Shown here in pieces: positions 1-5,647 of a DNA stretch of 9,178 nucleotides. The notes beneath the pieces were generated by a model. The model was not told the DNA's origin and ran no database searches. It saw nothing but the letters and a program-made list of their open reading frames with translations. This stretch comes from Actinomycetota bacterium (GTDB taxonomy: Bacteria; Actinomycetota; Actinomycetes; Nanopelagicales; Nanopelagicaceae). The first letter of the stretch is position 1; each line of letters begins with the position of its first letter. The stretch spans positions 1-9,178 of the forward strand of contig WLQA01000027.1 in NCBI GenBank assembly GCA_009698515.1, in the 5' to 3' direction. Position numbers and translations under genes: made by a program.

Positions 1-69
1 ATCCCACTGCGACTTATCTCTGAAACGAATTGGCTTTAAAACTAATTCATGGTCAGTTAATTTCTTCAA
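1..69 (-). CDS. RimJ-like GNAT N-acetyltransferase, N-terminal fragment (runs off left edge)
   Basis: A reading frame open to the window edge gives 23 residues, starting MKKLTDHELVLKPIRFRD and continuing to QWD. The pattern 'LVLKPIRFRD..W' resembles the first beta strand of RimJ/RimL-type GNAT acetyltransferases, which transfer acetyl from acetyl-CoA to protein N-termini or other amines. The start is a TTG at 69-67 that shares bases with the moeA stop (TTGA), with a GAGGAA ribosome-binding site five bases upstream; no in-frame ATG is available. The tight overlap implies translational coupling to the moeA-like gene. In Mycobacterium the order galU, moeA, rimJ is conserved, which supports the identification. 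The acetyl-CoA-binding motif lies outside the window, so the family call rests on the N-terminus and context only. Confidence 0.62.
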   Translation of the reverse strand, partial: MKKLTDHELVLKPIRFRDKSQWD

Positions 70-977
70 GCCGATTCCTCGATTAAGAAAATAACTTCAG
101 CGCTTTCTCCTTTTTCAATTTTCTCAACTTTTTCCGAAATATAAATTAAACAGTCAGCAGTTGAAATTGTGGCAATAGAGCTTTGCTCCGGCAAAATTAC
201 CAACTCTTTATTTTCACTTAATTTTGCTCGAAGGTAATTAGCTTCTCCAGCACTGCCATTGGCATCTAAATTCAATTTCATTTTCTTACTGTTTCGATAA
301 ATAGAACGATAGCCAAGCATTTTCAAAATCATAGGTCTTAAAAATAATTCCGCAGAGAGATAGTTTCCGATTGGCTCACCTGGTAAAGCCAGTACCGGAG
401 TTTTATCTGGACCAATTAAGCCAAAACTATGTTTACCGCTTTCAGCCAAATTAGGTCGTACAGTTTCGATTTCACCCAAACTGCTGATAACTGAATTAAT
501 TAGGTCAAAGGACTCATCATTAGATTCACCACTGATCACAATTAAATCAGCTCTTACCAATTGATCTTCTACTATTAATTTTAATGCTGCTTGCGTCTCA
601 GGAATTGTGTGAACTCGGAATGCATGCGCCCCAATTTCTCTGACAAATGTTGTAAGAAACCAGGAGTTACTTTCAAATTCATCCTCTTCGGTTGCAAGAA
701 CACTTCCTGGTTCAACTAAATCATCGCCGGCGGAAATTATCACCACACGTGGATGCGGACGACATGGCAAGCGATCTAAGCCAAGTGATGCAGCTAAGCC
801 AATCTGTGTGGAACCAATCCGATCACCACTTTGCAGTAGCAACTGATCATCAACCATTAAATTGCTGGCCAAGGTGGCGCCATGCGCATCCAGTAATGGC
901 AGATCAAGTGGTGCCAGTGGCTGAGCAATCTCCAATAATTTCTCTTGGAATTGCGCAACTGAAATAGGTTGATCCAT
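66..977 (-). CDS. MoeA-like protein lacking domain II (shortened molybdopterin molybdenumtransferase homologue)
   Basis: MoeA normally inserts molybdenum into molybdopterin-AMP in the cytoplasm. This 303-residue homologue is about 100 residues short of the usual 400 or so. The N-terminal helix and 'LPLLDAHGATLASNL' (residues 26-40) are followed directly by 'LLLQSGDRIGSTQIGLAASLG' (46-66), which in full-length MoeA comes after domain II. The whole domain II segment, including the conserved DNSAMDGYA motif, is therefore missing in frame. Domain III is recognisable: 'RVVIISAGDDLVEPG' (77-91), 'FESNSWFL' (101-108), 'ADLIVISGESNDESFD' (143-158), 'LALPGEPIGNYLS' (196-208). Domain IV follows at about 232-300. 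The family motif SGGVSVGxxD is degraded to SGESNDESFD, and the PGKP loop reads ESGKH. ATG at 977 has only a weak ribosome site (GAGTTTAGGT). The gene is divergent from the cyclo-ligase gene and coupled to the GNAT gene. Normal molybdenum insertion looks unlikely; actual function unknown. Confidence 0.82.
   Translation of the reverse strand: MDQPISVAQFQEKLLEIAQPLAPLDLPLLDAHGATLASNLMVDDQLLLQSGDRIGSTQIGLAASLGLDRLPCRPHPRVVIISAGDDLVEPGSVLATEEDEFESNSWFLTTFVREIGAHAFRVHTIPETQAALKLIVEDQLVRADLIVISGESNDESFDLINSVISSLGEIETVRPNLAESGKHSFGLIGPDKTPVLALPGEPIGNYLSAELFLRPMILKMLGYRSIYRNSKKMKLNLDANGSAGEANYLRAKLSENKELVILPEQSSIATISTADCLIYISEKVEKIEKGESAEVIFLIEESA
75..80 (-). promoter_or_regulatory. Ribosome-binding site that decides the TTG start of the GNAT gene
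   Basis: On the minus strand the bases read GAGGAA, followed by a five-base spacer and then TTG at 69-67. This Shine-Dalgarno match inside the last moeA codons is the main reason for choosing a TTG start overlapping the moeA stop codon. Confidence 0.6.
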
Positions 978-1009
978 ACCTAAACTCTACTTTGGCCGAT
1001 AGATAAATT

Positions 1010-1013
1010 AAGG
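1010..1013 (+). promoter_or_regulatory. Ribosome-binding site of the cyclo-ligase gene
   Basis: AAGG followed by a seven-base spacer before ATG at 1021. It favours this ATG over the overlapping out-of-frame ATG at 1016, which runs into a stop almost at once. Confidence 0.55.
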
Positions 1014-1020
1014 TAATGGC

Positions 1021-1569
1021 ATGACTAAAGATCAAATATCGATAGCCAAATCACAATTACGAGAACAATATCGGCAAGATCGGAAAGCAAGATTTATCGA
1101 TGATTCTTGGTTACATATTTTAAGTATTTCTGAGTTTGTAAATAAGAAAAAGATTGCTTCATATATTTCATTTGATTATGAACCAAATACTCAGGATTTG
1201 AATCAAAAATTAATCTCATCAGGTGTTTGGTTATACCTTCCAAGATTGCTGAAAAATAATGATTTGGAATGGGTGCGCTGGAATGGTGAATCCATAAACT
1301 TAAAGAAAACGGGAAAAGTTTTAGAACCAATCGGAGAAGCAGAGTTAGTAGATTTAGATTTAATTATTGTGCCGGCACTTCATGTTGATCGAACTGGAAA
1401 TCGCTTGGGTCAAGGCGGTGGATCTTATGATCGTGCACTTGCAAGAAGTAGCGCGTGGAAGATCGCATTAGTTCATCCCGGTGAGATAACGAGTGAACCA
1501 ATACCAGTTTCAGAGTTTGATCAAAAAGTAGATGCCGTTGCTACGCCAACCATGGTGGTTCGTTTTTAA
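1021..1569 (+). CDS. 5-formyltetrahydrofolate cyclo-ligase (MTHFS)
   Basis: This enzyme uses ATP to convert 5-formyltetrahydrofolate to 5,10-methenyltetrahydrofolate, returning a stable folate form to the one-carbon pool in the cytoplasm. The 182-residue length is typical. The N-terminal helix contains 'KSQLREQYRQDRKAR' (10-24), the usual K..LR......R pattern. The nucleotide and substrate signature 'VPALHVDRTGNRLGQGGGSYDR' spans 117-138, with the glycine-rich loop at 130-134 and the YDR triad at 136-138. The C-terminus 'FDQKVDAVATPT' (166-177) matches the family's last strand. ATG at 1021 has an AAGG ribosome site (1010-1013) seven bases upstream. The start lies 43 bases from the divergent moeA-like start. 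In Mycobacterium the equivalent gene (Rv0992c) is also divergent from galU-moeA-rimJ. Its stop overlaps the convergent acyl-CoA dehydrogenase stop. Confidence 0.93.
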   Translation: MTKDQISIAKSQLREQYRQDRKARFIDDSWLHILSISEFVNKKKIASYISFDYEPNTQDLNQKLISSGVWLYLPRLLKNNDLEWVRWNGESINLKKTGKVLEPIGEAELVDLDLIIVPALHVDRTGNRLGQGGGSYDRALARSSAWKIALVHPGEITSEPIPVSEFDQKVDAVATPTMVVRF

Positions 1570-2732
1570 TTTAGCGAATCTAGATTTCTGGCCATTACCA
1601 GCCGTTGAATTTGATTTGTGCCTTCGTAAATCTGAGTTAACTTGGCATCTCGCATCATGCGCTCAACTGGATAATCACTTACATAACCGTAGCCACCAAG
1701 CACCTGCACTGCATCGGTTGTAACCTTCATGGCAACATCAGTTGCAAAACATTTACTGGCTGCAGAGAAGAAGGTTAAATCACTTTCGCCACGTTCACTT
1801 TTAATTGCAGCTGCATAAGTTAATTGACGTGCTGCTTCTATCTGCATGGCCATATCAGCTAACATAAATTGAATCGCTTGGAAATCAAATATCGGTTTTC
1901 CAAATTGTTGGCGCTCATGTGCATACTTCTTAGCTACATCAAATGCACCTTGTGCAATTCCTAGTGCTTGTGCCGCAATTGTGATTCGAGTGTGATCTAA
2001 AGTTTTCATTGCTAATCCAAAACCACTTCCAACCTCACCAATTAATCGATCAGCTGGTAGTTCAACATTGTCGAAATAAACTTCTCTAGTTGGCGATCCG
2101 CGGAAACCCATTTTCTTCTCATGTGCACCAAATGAAACTCCGGCATCTGATTTTTCAACTATGAAAGCTGAGATTCCTTTAGCTCCTTTTGTTGGATCAG
2201 TTGATGCAAGAACAGTGTAAAACTCAGATTCACCAGCATTTGAAATCCATTTTTTGCTTCCAGATAAAATCCAATTCTCACCTGATTTAACCGCTTTAGT
2301 TTTCATTGCTGCTGCATCCGAACCAGCTTCGGATTCGGAGAGGCAGTAAGAGAAACCTTTACCTTGAGCTAATTGAGTTAAATACTTCTTTTTTTGTTCT
2401 GCATTTGCGCCAATTAATAATGGCACCGAACCTAACTTGTTAACTGCTGGAATTAATGATGATGAACCACAAACTCTCGCCACCTCTTCAATAATAATTA
2501 CTGCAGCTAGTGCATCTGCGCCTTGACCACCAAACTCTTCTGGAACATGTGCTGCTGCTAATCCAGCTTGCTGTAATGCATCAGCAGCTTCTCTGGGATA
2601 GCGCGCATTTTCATCAACATCATGTGCAAATGGTGCAATCTTTTTTTGTGCAAGCGCACTTACGCTCTCGCGAAGAGATTGATATTCATCGCCAAAAAGT
2701 GGTGCCATATTTTCACTACTAGAAAAACTCAT
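1566..2732 (-). CDS. Acyl-CoA dehydrogenase (FAD-dependent)
   Basis: The enzyme catalyses alpha,beta-dehydrogenation of an acyl-CoA thioester, passing electrons through FAD to electron-transfer flavoprotein; it is soluble and cytoplasmic. At 388 residues it has full family length. The N-terminal helical domain includes 'HVPEEFGGQGAD' (62-73). The flavin-binding signature 'YCLSESEAGSDAAAMKTKA' (129-147) is followed by 'WILSGSKKWISNAG' (154-167). The C-terminal part has 'ERQQFGKPIFDFQAIQFMLADM' in 273-294, 'QVLGGYGYVSDYPVERMMRDAK' in 343-364 and 'IYEGTNQIQR' (368-377). E370 in YEGTN is the expected catalytic base of the short- and medium-chain type. The chain-length or branched-chain specificity cannot be read from sequence. 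Start ATG at 2732 is set by AGGA at 2743-2740, which overlaps the upstream gene's TAG stop. It is the last gene of the copC operon, although no functional link to copper is obvious. Confidence 0.95.
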   Translation of the reverse strand: MSFSSSENMAPLFGDEYQSLRESVSALAQKKIAPFAHDVDENARYPREAADALQQAGLAAAHVPEEFGGQGADALAAVIIIEEVARVCGSSSLIPAVNKLGSVPLLIGANAEQKKKYLTQLAQGKGFSYCLSESEAGSDAAAMKTKAVKSGENWILSGSKKWISNAGESEFYTVLASTDPTKGAKGISAFIVEKSDAGVSFGAHEKKMGFRGSPTREVYFDNVELPADRLIGEVGSGFGLAMKTLDHTRITIAAQALGIAQGAFDVAKKYAHERQQFGKPIFDFQAIQFMLADMAMQIEAARQLTYAAAIKSERGESDLTFFSAASKCFATDVAMKVTTDAVQVLGGYGYVSDYPVERMMRDAKLTQIYEGTNQIQRLVMARNLDSLN

Positions 2733-2739
2733 GCACTAA

Positions 2740-2743
2740 TCCT
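2740..2743 (-). promoter_or_regulatory. Ribosome-binding site of acyl-CoA dehydrogenase, overlapping the copD-ctaG stop
   Basis: The minus strand reads TAGGA, in which TAG is the copD-ctaG stop and AGGA is the Shine-Dalgarno element, followed by a seven-base spacer and ATG. It selects Met1 over the internal Met9 and suggests coupled translation. Confidence 0.6.
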
Positions 2744-4562
2744 ATTCTGAAATATCTCTTCTATTTAATTGCGCTAAATATCGGTTGTACTGCGCCAATT
2801 CATCATCCTCGCCCATCGCCGCAGCTCGTTCAGATGCACGATCTATCCGACCGGTTTCCTTCTTATCTTCTCTAGTCCATTGGATAAATGTGGCAACTAA
2901 TGCAAGCAAGATTGGAATTTCACCCATAGCCCAACCAATCGCGCCACCTAAGTGCTGATCTGCCAGCAAATCAGTTGCCCATGGTCTTTGTAATGATGCG
3001 AAGTAACCATTGTCTAATAAAGTCGATGCTGACATCAATGAAATTGAGAAGAAGGCATGAATACTCATCGCCGCAAATAAAATTACAATTTTTACAATGT
3101 GCGGAACCTTGATAGGCATGGGATCTATCCCAATTATTACTTGGAAAAATAAAATACCAGCCAATATAAAATGCAGATTCATAAATAAGTGTCCGCTGTG
3201 GCCCACCATTAAATTACTAAATAAAGGTGTGAAGTAGAGAAGGAATAAGGATCCATCAAATATAGCTAGTGCGACAATCGGATTTGCATAAAATTTTCCA
3301 AACTTTGAATGCAATAGTGAAATAAATGATCCCCGAATTCCACGCTCATCTTTATTTCGACCAATTGGTAAAGTTCTAAGAGCTAATGTAATTGGTGCGC
3401 CCAGCACTATTCCGATCGGGGCAATCATTCCTAAAACCATATGAGCCAACATGTGATTTGAGAATGCGAAGTGGGCATAGACGCCAAGTCCGCCACTGGT
3501 TGCAAAATCAATTGCTGATATACCCAGCGCAAATGAAATCGTTCTGCCTACGGGCCACTTATCACCACGTCTAGTTAATGACACAACACCTTTAATATAA
3601 ATAGCAACCGCTAATATCAAAATACCCATCATTAAACCGTCGGGATCATAAGCAAATAAAATATTGGTAAGTGATGGAGGTTTTGGCATCTCAATTCCAG
3701 TAATCAAAATAGATTGTGATACTTCAACATTTCGCTCTGGTGGTGCGGTAGTAGATAGCCAACTGCCTATGAATACCGTGGCTGCCATCACTGCAACTTC
3801 GCCAAAAATTAATCTGAATATAGAAGGAAAATCTTTATTAATTATCCATCTGCGATGAAGTGCGCCGAAGCCAATCAAAATAAAGGTTAAGAATATTTTT
3901 AAAATTACTATTGCGCCGTACTTTGTTTGCCAAGCTGAAATTGAATCCAATCTGGTCCAGGCAGTTGCCACGCCTGAAATTGATACAGTGATTGCGCTCC
4001 AAAGGGCTAATTCGCTAAATCTTGGCAATGCGAATTTTCTTTCCGTGCTGCTTAGTTGAGCTAAACCAATTAGTCCACCCACCCAAATACAAAGTGCTAA
4101 TACATGTATAACAAGTGCGCCTATTGCTAAGGCATGGTGCCCAGCAGAGCTACCATGACTTTGGAAAACTGGCGCAACGATGCCGATTAATCCAAGTAAT
4201 GAACCAAAATAAGCCGCCCATAATCTCTTAAGCGGTGTTATCAAAATAATTAAAATACAAATTATCTGGATTAAATAACTTTTTCCAATTGATGTTTGAG
4301 TTAAATATGATCTGATTACATTGCCATCAAATGATTTTAACAATGGCTGCTCAAGTAAATAAGCGATCTGCACTAAAACATATATAACGAGAGCAAACAA
4401 CCAAGCCCAAAGCAATTTCTTGCTTCTGTGGGCAATCTTTGTATTTGTTATTTCACCTTTAACCTCACCTGCTAATACAGATAAGGTAATCAGTAAGCCA
4501 ATTGAAGTTAAACCAATTAACTGCATTAGCCCTTTGGTTAGAGGTGAGAGAATCTCGATCAT
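2742..4562 (-). CDS. CopD-CtaG fusion: copper-resistance D domain plus cytochrome c oxidase assembly domain
   Basis: A 606-residue polytopic membrane protein. The N-terminal half (about 10-270) is CopD-like, with hydrophobic segments near 14-31, 50-69, 96-110, 117-134, 144-170, 185-202, 217-235 and 252-270. It carries the conserved histidine cluster 'SHGSSAGHHALA' (135-146; H136, H142, H143) and 'IHVLALCIWVGGL' (152-164). The C-terminal half (about 305-562) matches the caa3-type CtaG family, with 'YAHFAFSNHMLAHM' (362-375; H364, H370, H374), 'HSGHLFMNLHF' (455-465) and 'DQHLGGAIGW' (535-544). The charged C-terminal tail (563-606) is probably cytoplasmic. CopD is linked to copper movement across the membrane, and CtaG to copper insertion into haem-copper oxidase; such fusions are known in Actinobacteria. 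It starts seven bases after copC with no clear ribosome site, so translation is probably coupled. TM limits are by eye. Confidence 0.9.
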   Translation of the reverse strand: MIEILSPLTKGLMQLIGLTSIGLLITLSVLAGEVKGEITNTKIAHRSKKLLWAWLFALVIYVLVQIAYLLEQPLLKSFDGNVIRSYLTQTSIGKSYLIQIICILIILITPLKRLWAAYFGSLLGLIGIVAPVFQSHGSSAGHHALAIGALVIHVLALCIWVGGLIGLAQLSSTERKFALPRFSELALWSAITVSISGVATAWTRLDSISAWQTKYGAIVILKIFLTFILIGFGALHRRWIINKDFPSIFRLIFGEVAVMAATVFIGSWLSTTAPPERNVEVSQSILITGIEMPKPPSLTNILFAYDPDGLMMGILILAVAIYIKGVVSLTRRGDKWPVGRTISFALGISAIDFATSGGLGVYAHFAFSNHMLAHMVLGMIAPIGIVLGAPITLALRTLPIGRNKDERGIRGSFISLLHSKFGKFYANPIVALAIFDGSLFLLYFTPLFSNLMVGHSGHLFMNLHFILAGILFFQVIIGIDPMPIKVPHIVKIVILFAAMSIHAFFSISLMSASTLLDNGYFASLQRPWATDLLADQHLGGAIGWAMGEIPILLALVATFIQWTREDKKETGRIDRASERAAAMGEDDELAQYNRYLAQLNRRDISE

Positions 4563-4569
4563 CTAAAAA

Positions 4570-5145
4570 CTACTTGGATATTTTCTTCTGCTTGGTTGGT
4601 TTCTTTACAGTTCTTGGTTTTTTAGGAGTATTTGAATTAAATGTTTGTTTGGCGTATCGAGATAGCAAAACCAATACAAAGCAGGCTAAAACTAAGAGTG
4701 CAATTACTAAGAAATCACTTGTTCGGTTAATTGATTGGGAAATCTGCGGAGTTTCTGATGTGCCAGGAGTCGGTTCTGAGATCACAGCTGGTGCATTAAA
4801 AAGAAATGTAAAACTTCCAGTAATTGGCGACTCGCCAACTGCCATCATTGTGTAAGTAACTGTGTAAACACCAGTTGCAGTCAGTGGCTTTAAGCCAACA
4901 GTCATCACTGCGCCTTGAACTTGAATTGAACCATCATCTACTTGGGCACTTGTTGGATCAAAAACTTTTAAATCATTTGCGCCATCAGTTAATTCTGCAT
5001 TTGCGGTAATTGTTACAGCGGTAGGTGCAACACTTAAAACCGATGCACCGACTGGTGATGAGCTAACTAAAGATGTTGCTTGTGCTGGGCCAGCAATAAT
5101 TGCGCCAATAAAGAATGAAGCAAGTAATAAAGCTACCTTTTTCAT
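4570..5145 (-). CDS. CopC-domain membrane-anchored protein without histidines
   Basis: CopC proteins are extracytoplasmic beta-sandwich copper carriers working with CopD. This 191-residue protein has a signal peptide (hydrophobic 5-18, probable cleavage after AQA at 21-23). The CopC domain runs from about 24 to 118 with the family's 'LVSSSPVGASVLSVAPTAV' (26-44), 'LKVFDPTSAQV' (59-69) and 'TGVYTVTYTMMAVGESPITG' (91-110), then 'SFTFLF'. A proline/serine/threonine-rich linker (119-142), a C-terminal membrane segment (about 144-162) and a lysine-rich cytoplasmic tail (163-191) follow. It contains no histidine. The mature N-terminus is Thr instead of the copper-binding His, and the usual 'DGHPVSG' region reads 'GESPITG', so canonical Cu(II) ligands are absent. 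First gene of the copC/copD-ctaG/acyl-CoA dehydrogenase operon. The ribosome site is GCGGGGAAG close to ATG at 5145. The domain call is firm; copper binding is doubtful. Confidence 0.85.
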   Translation of the reverse strand: MKKVALLLASFFIGAIIAGPAQATSLVSSSPVGASVLSVAPTAVTITANAELTDGANDLKVFDPTSAQVDDGSIQVQGAVMTVGLKPLTATGVYTVTYTMMAVGESPITGSFTFLFNAPAVISEPTPGTSETPQISQSINRTSDFLVIALLVLACFVLVLLSRYAKQTFNSNTPKKPRTVKKPTKQKKISK

Positions 5146-5159
5146 ACTTCCCCGCTTTC

Positions 5160-5173
5160 GATTAGTCCTAATC
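5160..5173. promoter_or_regulatory. Palindrome in the copC/fmdB divergent spacer (possible operator)
   Basis: GATTAG, a two-base spacer TC, then CTAATC form a perfect 14-base inverted repeat. It lies 14 bases upstream of the copC ATG and 26 bases upstream of the fmdB ATG, where a repressor site could act on either gene. It does not match a copper-operator consensus I recognise (CsoR, CopY, CueR), and a short AT-rich palindrome can arise by chance. Confidence 0.25.
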
Positions 5174-5199
5174 TTGCCACTACTTTAAGATTCTGTCCT

Positions 5200-5442
5200 A
5201 TGCCAACCTACGAATACATGTGCAATAAATGCGAGCATCAATTTGAGGCTGTGCAATCTTTTTCTGAGGCTGCGCTAGATACATGTCCAAAATGCAAAGG
5301 CAGTGTTCGCAAGGTTTATAACAATGTAGGAGTTGTTTTTAAAGGTAGTGGTTTTTATAAAACTGATTCAAGAAGTACTTCAACTCCAGCTCCTGCGCCA
5401 GCAAAAACCGAACCTAAGCCAGCTCCTAAATCTGATTCTTAA
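5200..5442 (+). CDS. FmdB-family zinc-ribbon protein
   Basis: A small 80-residue protein with the canonical 'MPTYEYMCNKCEHQFE' start (1-16), which fixes the ATG despite the lack of a clear ribosome site. Cysteine pairs C8/C11 and C29/C32 form a predicted zinc ribbon. The conserved segment 'VRKVYNNVGVVFKGSGFY' (36-53) follows. The last 25 or so residues are a low-complexity tail rich in Pro, Ala, Lys and Ser, probably disordered. FmdB/CxxC_CXXC_SSSS proteins were first named as putative regulators of formamidase, but their role in most bacteria is not established. The gene is divergent from copC with a 54-base spacer. It converges on a small minus-strand ORF with only two bases between the stop codons. 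Confidence 0.93.
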   Translation: MPTYEYMCNKCEHQFEAVQSFSEAALDTCPKCKGSVRKVYNNVGVVFKGSGFYKTDSRSTSTPAPAPAKTEPKPAPKSDS

Positions 5443-5444
5443 GA

Positions 5445-5591
5445 TTAACCACCATGATGTGGTGGGCGGTCTGCTTTAATTTCATCATCACGCTTCTCAT
5501 CAAATTCTAAGTCGATTTCATCATTTGTGATCTTGGGCAACAATGGCGCTTGAGATGCATTGTCTTGAATCTTATTTTTATCATCACTCAT
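5445..5591 (-). CDS. Hypothetical acidic 48-residue protein
   Basis: A short ORF from ATG at 5591 to TAA at 5445 encodes 48 residues beginning MSDDKNKIQDNASQAP and ending ADRPPHHGG. Thirteen of 48 residues are Asp or Glu, concentrated at 24-41; there is no signal peptide, membrane segment or cysteine. I recognise no family. It fills the gap between fmdB (convergent, two bases apart) and the MMPL gene (divergent, 56 bases apart). In this compact genome the 205-base gap between those two genes would otherwise be anomalously long, which supports it being real. No convincing Shine-Dalgarno sequence lies just upstream. The acidic, hydrophilic composition is consistent with a small soluble or intrinsically disordered protein; function unknown. 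Confidence 0.55.
   Translation of the reverse strand: MSDDKNKIQDNASQAPLLPKITNDEIDLEFDEKRDDEIKADRPPHHGG
5449..5465. terminator. Possible hairpin between convergent fmdB and the small ORF
   Basis: CCACCA and TGGTGG form a perfect 6-base stem around a 5-base loop (TGATG). It lies inside the last codons of the small minus-strand ORF and just after the fmdB stop. On the minus strand it is followed by TTAATCTT, a poor T tract. On the plus strand no T run follows. The position between convergent genes fits a terminator, but the stem also simply encodes Pro-Pro-His-His-Gly-Gly. Confidence 0.22.
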
Positions 5592-5647
5592 TAGAATATG
5601 AACTCTACTGCAAATGTCGAATACAAAAAAATACGAATGGAAGATAA

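Noticed and set aside
692..967. Plus-strand 91-residue ORF
   Set aside because: It lies wholly inside the moeA-like gene on the opposite strand, has a His- and Gln-rich composition unlike a real protein, and matches no family.
4502..4855. Plus-strand 117-residue ORF
   Set aside because: It is antisense to the copC 3' half and the copD start, both of which are clearly coding; no ribosome site or domain supports it.
5146..5199. Sigma-70 promoter for fmdB
   Set aside because: TAAGAT at 5186-5191 lacks a matching -35 at a valid distance and would put the transcription start almost at the ATG.
5569..5627. Promoters for the MMPL gene and the small acidic ORF in the divergent gap
   Set aside because: TAGAAT (5592-5597) and TACAAA (5622-5627) resemble -10 boxes, but neither has a credible -35 at 16-18 bases, so no promoter is called.
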